From assembly GCA_900045905.1 (NCBI GenBank), contig FCNS01000013.1, forward strand, positions 1-60,917: a stretch of 60,917 nucleotides of DNA. The letters are read 5' to 3'. Under the pieces are notes generated by a model. That model did not search any database. It saw only the letters and a program-made list of their open reading frames with translations, and was not told the origin of the DNA. Position 1 is the stretch's first letter. Each line of letters opens with the position of its first letter. The DNA comes from Clostridiales bacterium CHKCI001. GTDB lineage: Bacteria; Bacillota; Clostridia; Lachnospirales; Lachnospiraceae. The translations under genes and the position numbers were made by a program. Below are positions 44,055 through 51,231 of this stretch, in pieces.

Positions 44055-44777
44055 ATGGAGCTACAGAAATTGCTGAGCTATACCCGTCAGGCAGTAGAAG
44101 ATTATCATTTGATTGAACAAAATGATAAAATTATGGTTGGATTATCTGGTGGAAAAGATAGTATCGCTTTGCTATATGCACTTAGTCACTTACAACGATT
44201 TTATCCAAGTCCATTTTCTGTTCATGCAGTGACAGTCGATATGGGTTTTTCTGAGTATGATACAACTTCTTTACAGAAACTCTGCGATTGGCTTCAGATC
44301 CCATTTACAAAAATATCGACAGAAATCGGATCAATTGTTTTTGAAGAGAGAAAGGAAAAAAATCCATGTGCACTTTGTGCTAAGCTTAGACGAGGAACTT
44401 TATTAAATGCAGCACAAGAGCTGGGATGTAATAAAATTGCCTATGGACATCATAAAGATGACATTATTGAAACGATGCTATTGTCATTGTTTTTTGAAGG
44501 GCGTTTTTACTCATTTGGACCATATACCTATTTTTCAGATAGAAAAATTGCAATAATCCGTCCTCTTATTTATGTATCAGAGAGTGAAGTAATTGGGTTT
44601 ATGAAAAAACAAAATTTGATACCTATAAAAAATCCATGTCCTGCAGATCGGCATACAAAAAGAGAAGAGATGAAACAGTTGTTAAAAAAGTTAAATCACC
44701 AATACCCTGGTGTGAAAAAAAGACTTTTTTCAGCAATCCAGAATGGGAAAATAGAAGATTGGGATAGAAGAAATTAA
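44055..44777 (+). CDS. TtcA-like tRNA thiolation / PP-loop ATPase
   Basis: 240 residues. PP-loop ATP pyrophosphatase motif MVGLSGGKDSIALLYAL near residues 27-43, the CALCAKLRRGTLLNAA Cys pair near 109 that holds an iron-sulfur cluster in TtcA, and AYGHHKDDIIETML near 132. TtcA thiolates C32 of tRNA; related paralogs exist, so the exact tRNA position is uncertain. ATG 44055 has AAAGGAGAG nine bases ahead; TTG 44046 is too close. Confidence 0.85.
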   Translation: MELQKLLSYTRQAVEDYHLIEQNDKIMVGLSGGKDSIALLYALSHLQRFYPSPFSVHAVTVDMGFSEYDTTSLQKLCDWLQIPFTKISTEIGSIVFEERKEKNPCALCAKLRRGTLLNAAQELGCNKIAYGHHKDDIIETMLLSLFFEGRFYSFGPYTYFSDRKIAIIRPLIYVSESEVIGFMKKQNLIPIKNPCPADRHTKREEMKQLLKKLNHQYPGVKKRLFSAIQNGKIEDWDRRN

Positions 44778-44795
44778 AATGGAGGTGAAATAAGA

Positions 44796-45878
44796 TTGAA
44801 AGAGCAGAGCTATCATGAACAAGTTGATATAAAAAACACATATAAATTAAGAGAGTTAATTTCTACACTTCCGCCATTTGCAAAAAGTTATTTTCGAGGT
44901 ATCGAAACAAGAACTTCTTCTCGAACAAGAATTGCTTATGCGTATGATCTTAATATATTTTTTCGTTTCCTTCATAAAATGAATCCAATTTTTCAAAAAA
45001 TAGAGATTAAGGATATTACACTCTCACAGTTGGAACAATTAAGTCCTATGGATATAGAGGAATACTTAGACTATGTCAAGGTATATGAAGATAAAGAACA
45101 GCAGATTCATACAAATAAGGAACGTGGGATTATGCGAAAATTATCCTCGTTAAAATCTTTTTACAGTTATTTTTATCGAAATGAATCGATTAAATATAAT
45201 CCAGTAGAATTAGTCCAGACACCTAAATTTCATGAAAAAGCAATCGTTCGTCTAGATCTGGATGAAATGCAGTCATTACTAGAACAGGTAGACAATGGAA
45301 ACAAATTAACAGAAAAGCAAAAGATCTTTCACCAGCGAACGCGTATTCGAGATCTTGCAATTATGACATTATTACTTGGTACAGGAATTCGTGTTTCAGA
45401 ATGTGTAGGGTTAAATTTAGAAGATGTAGATTTAAAAAACGATGGAATTAAAGTACATAGAAAGGGTGGAAAGGAAGTAATTGTCTATTTTGGAGATGAA
45501 GTAGAACTTGCCTTATTAGATTATTTGGAGCAACGGAATAAGATTGTTGCACAAGAAGGAGAGGAACATGCACTTTTTTTATCACTTCAAAAAAGACGGA
45601 TAGGAGTTCGAGCTGTGGAAAATCTTGTAAAGAAATATTCCCGTGCAGTAACTACGATGAAGAATATTACACCTCATAAATTGAGGAGTACTTATGGTAC
45701 AAATTTATATAGAGAAACAGGGGATATTTATCTTGTAGCAGATGTATTGGGACATGCAGATGTCAATACGACGAAAAAACATTATGCTGCAATTGACGAT
45801 GATAGAAGAAAGCAAGCAAGAAATGTTGTGAAGCTAAGAAAAAATTCGTCAGAACAAGGAATAGAAAACAATTCATAA
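44796..45878 (+). CDS. Tyrosine recombinase, XerS/XerC-like
   Basis: 360 residues. N-terminal SAM-like core-binding domain (about 25-140), catalytic domain with Arg in TGIRVSECVGLNLEDVDL near 201, Lys in HRKGGKEV, HKLRSTYG near 289, and GHADVNTTKKHYAAI near 314 with His and nucleophile Tyr. The length fits XerS-like single-recombinase systems or dedicated Xer paralogs. TTG start with GGAGGTGAAAT ahead. It sits 91 bp before sigK, outside the predicted element, so it is not the enzyme expected to excise it. Confidence 0.88.
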   Translation: MKEQSYHEQVDIKNTYKLRELISTLPPFAKSYFRGIETRTSSRTRIAYAYDLNIFFRFLHKMNPIFQKIEIKDITLSQLEQLSPMDIEEYLDYVKVYEDKEQQIHTNKERGIMRKLSSLKSFYSYFYRNESIKYNPVELVQTPKFHEKAIVRLDLDEMQSLLEQVDNGNKLTEKQKIFHQRTRIRDLAIMTLLLGTGIRVSECVGLNLEDVDLKNDGIKVHRKGGKEVIVYFGDEVELALLDYLEQRNKIVAQEGEEHALFLSLQKRRIGVRAVENLVKKYSRAVTTMKNITPHKLRSTYGTNLYRETGDIYLVADVLGHADVNTTKKHYAAIDDDRRKQARNVVKLRKNSSEQGIENNS

Positions 45879-45911
45879 GTGAACCACGAAATAAAATAAA
45901 TATGGAAAAGC

Positions 45912-45939
45912 ACATTTGCTGCCTGGGACACATAGAATA
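45912..45939 (+). promoter_or_regulatory. Candidate mother-cell (sigma-E/sigma-K type) promoter of sigK
   Basis: CATAGAATA (45931-45939) fits the sigma-K -10 CATAnnnTA perfectly and the sigma-E -10 (CATACAnT) at all but one position. AC at 45912-45913, 17 bp before it, fits the sigma-K -35. GGACACA (45927-45933) resembles the SpoIIID site GGACAAG in five bases. Position just upstream of sigK supports it. The sites are short, so this is a suggestion. Confidence 0.5.
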
Positions 45940-45969
45940 TAATAAATGGCGTCACAGGTGGCTTTTTCA

Positions 45970-46251
45970 TTGAAAACATTTCCAAAACCGTTGAGTGCAT
46001 CAGAAGAAAGAGAATGCCTGGAACGATTCAGGCAAGGAGATCAAAAGGCAAGAGAACTGTTAATTGAACGAAATATGCGTCTTGTTGCCCATATTATAAA
46101 AAAATATAGCTTTGCAGAGCAAGAAATGGAAGATTTGCTTTCGATAGGAACAATAGGACTAATAAAAGCGGTAAATACGTTTGACATAGAGAGAGGAAAT
46201 AAGTTATCTAGTTATGCAGCAAAATGTATTGATAAAGCTATCCTATCATAA
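45970..46251 (+). CDS. sigK: sigK 5' part (RNA polymerase sporulation sigma-K), interrupted
   Basis: Encodes the first 88 native residues of sigma-K, starting MKTFPKPLSASEERE and running through region 2 (RNMRLVAHIIKKY, DLLSIGTIGLIKAVNTFD) to AAKCID, then six foreign codons and a stop at 46251. Sigma-K directs late mother-cell genes (coat, mother-cell lysis). TTG 45970 is preferred: AGGTGG lies eight bases ahead and the start matches clostridial sigma-K. ATG 45946 adds eight residues and has no ribosome binding site. A stop (TAA 45943-45945) lies just upstream, so no Bacillus-like pro-sequence is possible. The rest of the gene is at 48900-49256. Confidence 0.93.
   Translation: MKTFPKPLSASEERECLERFRQGDQKARELLIERNMRLVAHIIKKYSFAEQEMEDLLSIGTIGLIKAVNTFDIERGNKLSSYAAKCIDKAILS
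46216..46251 (+). other. attL of the sigK element
   Basis: Left junction: sigK half-site GCAGCAAAATGTATTGAT, crossover AA at 46234-46235, then the element arm AGCTATCCTATCATAA. In the joined (excised) gene GCAGCA here and TGCTGC at 48916-48921 form the outer arms of a 40-bp attB with its dyad at the crossover (within one base). Confidence 0.85.
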
Positions 46252-46317
46252 GAAAAATACAATAGTTGTATTACAAAGATTTTAAAAAGATTTAAAAAAA
46301 ACGTAAGAAATTATATA

Positions 46318-46345
46318 TTGACTTTTGAGAGTAGTATGATAATAT
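46318..46345 (+). promoter_or_regulatory. Promoter inside the element before the DUF2316-like gene
   Basis: TTGACT (46318-46323), 16-bp spacer, TAATAT (46340-46345); looks like a sigma-A promoter, so this gene may be expressed in vegetative cells. Confidence 0.5.
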
Positions 46346-46509
46346 GTCAGTGATGCAGATAAAATGTATGAAAGCAATATCGATCCAATGAGTAGAACAA
46401 TTCATTTCTTTCATTTTTGCGAACGCATAAAGAAATGGTAATAAATTCAGTTTGTTTGAATACCATAAATGTGACTAAAAATAAAAGAAAAAGAAAATGG
46501 AGGCATGGT

Positions 46510-46785
46510 ATGAGCTTAAGCGTAGAAAAGAAAATAACTACAAGTAGAGAACTCAGAAGAAATTATAAAATTCTTGGAATGGATCCTCAGTTGATCCAGA
46601 ACGATTTGGGCTTTACAGAACAAATGTTGTTAGATACATTAAATGTGACATCTTCCACGACTGGAGTGAATATATGGAAGCTTCGTGATTATATGAATGA
46701 TAAAATTAAGGAACAGGGAAAGAAACCAGCTCCATATAGTATTTTAAAATATAATATTCGCCATCGTTATAAAAAAACATGGTAA
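46510..46785 (+). CDS. DUF2316-like small protein in the sigK element
   Basis: 91 residues starting MSLSVEKKITTSREL. The pattern of charged first helix, GMDPQLIQNDLGFTEQMLLD (a helix-turn-helix-like segment near residues 25-44), WKLRDYMNDKIKEQGKKP and PYSILKYNIRHRY fits the DUF2316 family, whose role is unknown. GGAGGCATGGT before ATG 46510; upstream in-frame starts have no ribosome binding site. As the only other intact gene of the element, it is a candidate recombination directionality factor or regulator; this is inference from context, since C. difficile skin excision needs a small skin-encoded partner protein. Confidence 0.75.
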   Translation: MSLSVEKKITTSRELRRNYKILGMDPQLIQNDLGFTEQMLLDTLNVTSSTTGVNIWKLRDYMNDKIKEQGKKPAPYSILKYNIRHRYKKTW

Positions 46786-47005
46786 AATAGTAAAAAATTA
46801 TTTTATTTAAGAGCTGACAAGAGAAAAAATTTTCTTTCTTAATTTCAACAATTGGGTAAAGTGTTGTTTTCATAATGACGTTTCTGCAGTATAAAATGAT
46901 AATGGAATAATAAAACATGATAAATGATTAGATAGGAGCAATAAAAGTCCTATTTGATTTTCATAAAGGAATAAGAAGTTGTTGAAAGCTTTTTTATCAT
47001 AACAT

Positions 47006-47077
47006 AATTATGCGTGGAGTAACAATTAAGATCAGGTGAGATTGTCTTTAAATTAGATTGTTACTTCACGCATAATT
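47006..47077. repeat. 21-bp inverted repeat inside the element
   Basis: AATTATGCGTGGAGTAACAAT (47006-47026, one base beyond 20) and its inverted copy at 47057-47077 differ at one position; the loop is 30 bases. No T-tract follows. Could be a binding site, a remnant of a mobile end, or a transcript fold. Confidence 0.75.
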
Positions 47078-47095
47078 GTTTATAATACTTTTATT

Positions 47096-47140
47096 GCATG
47101 ATAAATAAGAAACTTAGTAGTTGTTTCTTATTTATCATGC
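47096..47140 (+). terminator. 18-bp perfect hairpin with T-rich tail inside the element
   Basis: GCATGATAAATAAGAAAC (47096-47113), loop of nine, GTTTCTTATTTATCATGC (47123-47140), then TTTGTTTTATC. Terminator form on the plus strand, about 310 bases after the DUF2316-like gene. Repeat copy D follows at once. Confidence 0.75.
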
Positions 47141-47146
47141 TTTGTT

Positions 47147-47374
47147 TTATCGTGATATGCAAAAGACATCCAGTGGAGGTTTCTTTTGTTGTTCATTTTT
47201 TTCTGATATGTAATACTCTTTCAATTTTTTTAGTAATTGGAGTTTTTGCTCCTCGGAACAGTCAAGATCAGCGATATATTGAAAGATCCAATTAATATGA
47301 AAATCAGAAATCTGTTTCGATAAGGTGGTTTGTGTGGCGATTGATTTTAAGTTATAACAAGTGATACGAAATGG
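47147..47374 (-). pseudogene. Decayed small ORF in the element (start codon lost)
   Basis: The minus strand stays open for 75 codons: PFRITCYNLKSIATQTTLSK, then QISDFHINWIFQYIADLDCS, a Lys/Glu-rich helix, and QQKKPPLDVFCISR. A strong AGGAGGG lies just upstream, but no ATG, GTG or TTG is in frame; one inserted G after GAATAT would make ATG-CCA-TTT. The last 13 codons are the dispersed repeat, so the native end may have been replaced. Either a pseudogene or a sequence error. Family unknown. Confidence 0.5.
47148..47188 (+). repeat. Post-terminator dispersed repeat, copy D
   Basis: TATCGTGATATGCAAAAGAC then ATCCAGTGGAGGTTTCTTTTG; near-identical to copy E (two differences in about 42). Contains nested pairing: CAAAAGA with TCTTTTG and TCC-AGT-GGA inside. 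It forms the 3' end of the decayed ORF on the minus strand. Confidence 0.8.
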
Positions 47375-47538
47375 ATATTCCCTCCTAAGTTAAATAATAT
47401 AGTTTCATTTTATGTGAGAAAGATTGTCCTTTATGTACAGAGATTAAAAGGAAATGGTTCATAAAGTAGAATAGAAGAAGAATATGTTATTGTAAAGTAA
47501 TTCTAGATGGATGAAGTGAAATTACAGGAGGAAGCATT

Positions 47539-48891
47539 GTGATTGCAATCTATTCTCGTAAATCTAAGTTTACAGGGAAAGGAGAAAGTATAGAAAATCA
47601 AATTGAACTTTGCAAAAGATATGTTCAAATGCATTGGGAAGAAAATATGGACAATCAAATTGTTGTCTATGAGGACGAGGGATTTTCAGGAAAAACATTG
47701 GATCGTCCGAGATTTAAAGATATGATGGAAGATGCTCGAAAAGGAAAAATATCCAGTATCATTGTATATCGGTTGGATCGCATCAGCAGAAATATCGGAG
47801 ATTTTGCTCAATTAATTGAACAGTTAAATGATATGCATATTGCATTTGTGTCTATTAAAGAGCAGTTTGATACGTCCTCTCCAATGGGAAGAGCGATGAT
47901 GTATATTGCATCTGTGTTCTCTCAGCTAGAGCGGGAAACAATTGCAGAACGGATACAAGATAATATGAAAGAACTTGCAAAAACAGGAAGGTGGCTTGGA
48001 GGGATTACACCAACAGGTTATCGGTCAAAAGAAGTTTCTAGTATTACTGCGCAAGGAAAACTAAAAAAAACATACCAATTGGAACAGATTCCAGAAGAAA
48101 TAGAGATAGTAAAAATAATCTATCGCATTTTTTTAGAAACCGCTTCGTTTAAAGAAACCGAACGATTTTTGATGGAATATGGTTATAAGACAAGAAATAA
48201 AAAGCCGTTTTCTAGATTTACAATTAAAGGAATATTATCCAATCCAGTGTATTTAAATGCGGATCAGGACGCATGGGATTATTTGAAACAAAATGGGGCA
48301 ATGATATTTTCAGAGAGAGAAAATTTTAACGGGGAAAATGGGATTATGGCGTATAATCGTACTTTGCAAAAAGTTGGAAAGACAACAAAAATACGAGAAA
48401 TAAAAGAATGGATTATTGCGATAGGAGCACATAAAGGAATTGTCTGTGGAAAGAAATGGATAAAAGTACAAAAAATATTAGAAAGGAATCGTTCTCATAT
48501 CCACTCTGATTCTCGAAATAGGGACGCTCTCTTAACAGGATTAATCGTGTGTAAAAATACGAAGCAGCAAACTTGTTTAGAAAGGAATGCAGATAGAAAA
48601 ATGCTGGATGAGGCTGTATTAAAAATGATCCAAGAAATTCCAGAAGATCGGGATCAATTGATTTATGAGTTAGAAAAAAAGATAGAATATATGGAAAAAG
48701 AATTCAATTTAGAGGAGACTATAGAGAGTTGTTCAGAAAAAAAGTTGGAAGATATCGTACAAAAGATTGCTCTGTTTCCAGATATATTAGATCATGTTAC
48801 AATACAGCAAAAAAGAGAGCTGATTCATATGATTGTAGAAAAAGTGGTCTGGGATGGGGAAAATGCGGAACTTTATTTTAATATTATGTGA
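47539..48891 (+). CDS. Large serine recombinase of the sigK element (SpoIVCA-like), zinc ribbon nearly lost
   Basis: 450 residues; SpoIVCA-like enzymes are about 500. Resolvase domain: AIYSRKSKFTGKGESIENQ (catalytic Ser9), YRLDRISRNIGDFAQLIEQL near 75, SPMGRAMMYIASVFSQLERE near 115. Recombinase domain from about 155 (PTGYRSKEVSS) with ILSNPVYLN near 234. The zinc-ribbon that normally holds four Cys is reduced to LTGLIVCKNTKQQTC with two Cys, then the coiled-coil tail. GTG start with AGGAGGAAGC ahead. Upstream CATAAAGTA (47460-47468) and ATTGTCC (47423-47429, GGACAAT on the other strand) weakly suggest mother-cell control. Its stop lies inside attR. Confidence 0.93.
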   Translation: MIAIYSRKSKFTGKGESIENQIELCKRYVQMHWEENMDNQIVVYEDEGFSGKTLDRPRFKDMMEDARKGKISSIIVYRLDRISRNIGDFAQLIEQLNDMHIAFVSIKEQFDTSSPMGRAMMYIASVFSQLERETIAERIQDNMKELAKTGRWLGGITPTGYRSKEVSSITAQGKLKKTYQLEQIPEEIEIVKIIYRIFLETASFKETERFLMEYGYKTRNKKPFSRFTIKGILSNPVYLNADQDAWDYLKQNGAMIFSERENFNGENGIMAYNRTLQKVGKTTKIREIKEWIIAIGAHKGIVCGKKWIKVQKILERNRSHIHSDSRNRDALLTGLIVCKNTKQQTCLERNADRKMLDEAVLKMIQEIPEDRDQLIYELEKKIEYMEKEFNLEETIESCSEKKLEDIVQKIALFPDILDHVTIQQKRELIHMIVEKVVWDGENAELYFNIM

Positions 48892-48921
48892 GGATAGCTA
48901 ATGAAATCCTAATGATGCTGC
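48884..48921 (+). other. attR of the sigK element
   Basis: Element arm TTATGTGAGGATAGCT (overlapping the recombinase stop), crossover AA at 48900-48901, then sigK half-site TGAAATCCTAATGATGCTGC. Confidence 0.85.
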
Positions 48922-49256
48922 GTTCAGAAAAGAAAAGAAGCCGAGAAATTAGTTTATATGAACCAATTGGTACAGATAAAGAAGGCAATGAGATTAACCT
49001 AATGGATATTGTTGAAATGGATGAAAAAGAAATATCAGAAATGATTGCATATAAAGAAGATGTGAAGCAGCTTTATCAAGCTTTGGAGACTTGCTTAAAG
49101 GAAAAAGAGAGAACAGTTTTGTGTTTAAGATACGGGCTATTTGGATCCAAAGAATATACACAGCGAGAAATCGGAGATAGACTTGGGATTTCTCGCTCTT
49201 ATGTAAGTCGAATTGAGAAAGGAGCATTAATAAAACTAAAAAATTATCTAAAATAA
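48900..49256 (+). CDS. sigK: sigK 3' part (regions 2.4 to 4 of sigma-K), interrupted
   Basis: Encodes the last 118 residues of sigma-K from NEILMMLRSEKKRS through SLYEPIGTDKEGNEINLMDI to region 4 with the helix-turn-helix TQREIGDRLGISRSYVSRIE. The frame is open upstream to 48888 within the element, but with no ribosome binding site; it is not expected to be translated alone. It is in phase with the 5' part across the AA crossover. Joined length 206 residues. Confidence 0.93.
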   Translation, partial: NEILMMLRSEKKRSREISLYEPIGTDKEGNEINLMDIVEMDEKEISEMIAYKEDVKQLYQALETCLKEKERTVLCLRYGLFGSKEYTQREIGDRLGISRSYVSRIEKGALIKLKNYLK

Positions 49257-49631
49257 CAATATTATCAGTTTTAATTATATTTTATAATAATTTAGATAGA
49301 AAAATTTCTTGTGTTAGCTCTTATCTTGCTTCATAATAAAAAAATCATTTATTTTAGCGAATATATGTTCTTGCTTTTTCCATCATTTTATGGTATTCTT
49401 TCATTAAAGAAATATTCGGGATAGTTTTATAATACGATATAGGACATAAGAAATGATTGAGGAATGAGAAGAAAAATCGGGAATTATAGTATTTTTATTA
49501 AAATATAGAATAAATAGGAAGGGAGATATGGTTACTCAATAAAATATCCAGATATAAGAATATAAGGTACAGAAGCGTTATTTTAGCTGAATTTTCTCAG
49601 TTTGGATTTATTTTATTTAGAGTAGTATAAC
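49257..49631. other. A/T-rich intergenic region after sigK
   Basis: No supported gene. A GGAAGGGAG site at about 49518 precedes a five-codon ORF (ATG GTT ACT CAA TAA), probably chance. No strong terminator for sigK is seen. Confidence 0.5.
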
Positions 49632-50567
49632 ATGAGTATAGTAAAAAAGATTTCATTACCGTCTGTAGTTCGGACAGAGCGGCTCCATACAGTGATATGG
49701 ATTCCTCAAAAGGAAGTAAAAGCGGTACTGCAAATTGTCCATGGAATGGTAGAGTATATAGAGCGATATGAACCATTTGCGACTTATTTAAATCAGTCGG
49801 GCATTGCAGTGATTGGACATGATCACCTAGGGCATGGATATACAGCAAAAACAGAAAAAGATCTGGGCTTTTTTAGTGAAAAAGATGGAGATCGTGCAGT
49901 TATTTTAGATATTCGGCAAATAACCAAATATGCTAAGAAACAATTTCCAAATGTACCATTCTTTTTGATGGGGCATAGTATGGGTTCCTTTTTTGTGAGA
50001 AACTATATTATGAAATTTGGAGCAGATATTGATGGAGTAATTCTAATGGGAACGGGATATCATTGTCTGCCAGAAGCACGTTTGGGAGAGTATTTGACAA
50101 GTGGATTGATCTGGTTGTTTGGATCACGTTATCGAAGTCATTTAGTTGATCAAATTGTGCTTGGCAGTTATAATAGGAAATTTGCTCCAAATAGGACTGA
50201 ATTCGATTGGATCTCATCGGATGAGAGCACGGTTGATCATTATTTAGCGGATCGATTTTGTACATTCAAATTTACAGCTGGGGCATATCGAGATTTTTTC
50301 CGAGTATTAGTTCGAATCGCTGTTAAAGAAAATATAGAGCGAATACCGAAAGATTTGCCAATCTATCTTGTTTCAGGCCAAGAAGATCCTGTTGGCAATT
50401 TTGGGATAGGAGTGAAAAAATTGTATTCTCAATTAAAAAAGGCAAGAATTCAGGATATTAGTATAACACTTTTTCCAGGAGCAAGACATGAAATATTAAA
50501 TGAAAAACAAAAAGAAATTGTCTTTGCTTATTTAAAGAAATGGTTGAATGTTCATATGAGGAGATAA
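49632..50567 (+). CDS. Alpha/beta hydrolase (monoacylglycerol lipase / lysophospholipase-like)
   Basis: 311 residues. Ser nucleophile in FLMGHSMGSFFVRN near residue 117, oxyanion-side HGMVEYIERYEPFATYL near 37, GHDHLGHGYT near 59, and a late Asp (GQEDPVGNFG near 253) and His (FPGARHEILNE near 283). The Serine aminopeptidase S33 (Hydrolase_4) fold is typical. Substrate likely monoacylglycerol or a similar ester. No clear ribosome binding site precedes ATG 49632. Confidence 0.87.
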   Translation: MSIVKKISLPSVVRTERLHTVIWIPQKEVKAVLQIVHGMVEYIERYEPFATYLNQSGIAVIGHDHLGHGYTAKTEKDLGFFSEKDGDRAVILDIRQITKYAKKQFPNVPFFLMGHSMGSFFVRNYIMKFGADIDGVILMGTGYHCLPEARLGEYLTSGLIWLFGSRYRSHLVDQIVLGSYNRKFAPNRTEFDWISSDESTVDHYLADRFCTFKFTAGAYRDFFRVLVRIAVKENIERIPKDLPIYLVSGQEDPVGNFGIGVKKLYSQLKKARIQDISITLFPGARHEILNEKQKEIVFAYLKKWLNVHMRR

Positions 50568-50584
50568 AAAACAAAGGAGGAGTT

Positions 50585-51193
50585 ATGGTACGTGTAATTA
50601 TTTTTGATATTGGAAATGTAATGGCAAATTATCGTTGGAAGGATTATTTACATGCATTTGGCTTTTCACAGGAGGTAGAATCAGCCGTTGCTAATGCGGT
50701 ATTTCTCAATAAGCTCTGGAAAGAGTTTGATCGAGGGGTGATGGAAGACGAAGTAATCATTATGCAGTGTATTCAACAACAGCCACAATATGAAAAAGAA
50801 ATACGACAAATCTTTCAAGATATGTCAGACTTGGTAGTCGAATATGACTATGCACAGAATTTGGTAAGAAGCCTGAAAAGTCAGGGATATCAGGTTTATG
50901 TCCTCTCTAATTATGGAAGAACTTTATTTCAATATGCAAAAAAGAATTTTCAATTCCTAAAGGAAATAGATGGAGGAATTATCTCTTATGAAGTTCAGAA
51001 AATTAAGCCAGATGTGGCTATTTATGAAGCATTGCTGAACAAATATAAAATTAATGCAGAAGAAGCTGTGTTTTTCGATGATACACTAGAAAACTTGGAA
51101 CGGGCGGCACATATGGGAATTAAAACAGTACATGTAACATCTTATGAATCCATAATAAAAGGCTTAAAAACGTATGGTGTAACAGTAAAATAA
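50585..51193 (+). CDS. HAD family IA phosphatase
   Basis: 202 residues. Motif I IIFDIGNVMANY (Asp at 7; the second Asp is replaced by Asn), as in YihX-type HADs, motif II YVLSNYGRT near 107, Lys near 139 and motif IV FFDDTLENLERAAHMG near 163. Substrate unknown. ATG 50585 with AAAGGAGGAG ahead. Confidence 0.87.
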   Translation: MVRVIIFDIGNVMANYRWKDYLHAFGFSQEVESAVANAVFLNKLWKEFDRGVMEDEVIIMQCIQQQPQYEKEIRQIFQDMSDLVVEYDYAQNLVRSLKSQGYQVYVLSNYGRTLFQYAKKNFQFLKEIDGGIISYEVQKIKPDVAIYEALLNKYKINAEEAVFFDDTLENLERAAHMGIKTVHVTSYESIIKGLKTYGVTVK

Positions 51194-51231
51194 GTAGAGT
51201 ATAATTAACAGATACAGATTGGAGGAAGACA

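Larger units (their letters stand above)
46786..47146. other. Non-coding stretch of the element between DUF2316 gene and repeat D
   Basis: About 360 bases with no supported gene. It contains the 21-bp inverted repeat and the 18-bp perfect hairpin described separately, otherwise A/T-rich DNA. Confidence 0.6.
46234..48901 (+). mobile_element. sigK-intervening (skin-like) element, 2,666 bp
   Basis: It splits sigK between codons for CID and NEILM. attL core GATAAAG (46231-46237) and attR core GCTAATG (48897-48903) share TAA. Exchange at AA (46234-46235 / 48900-48901) rebuilds an unbroken sigma-K (CIDNEILMMLR, as in the family's CIENEILM) of 206 residues. The two element ends joined would give a 34-bp palindrome: arm TTATGTGAGGATAGCT (48884-48899), centre AA, arm AGCTATCCTATCATAA (46236-46251), 14 of 16 positions paired. 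It encodes a DUF2316-like protein, a decayed small ORF and a serine recombinase. Excision in the mother cell would switch sigK on. Known skin elements are far larger (tens of kb, or about 15 kb in C. difficile). Confidence 0.92.

Noticed and set aside
44796-45878. The XerS-like tyrosine recombinase as the enzyme of the sigK element
   Set aside because: It lies outside the predicted ends, and the att sites have serine-recombinase geometry matched by the internal serine recombinase.
47098-47295. Plus-strand ORF inside the element
   Set aside because: It begins inside the perfect hairpin, runs through the dispersed repeat and has no ribosome binding site.
46240-48911. ATCCTA shared by both ends of the sigK element as the crossover core
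   Set aside because: It also keeps the frame, but gives CIDKAILMM instead of the conserved CIDNEILMM, and it is off the centre of both the attB dyad and the attP palindrome.
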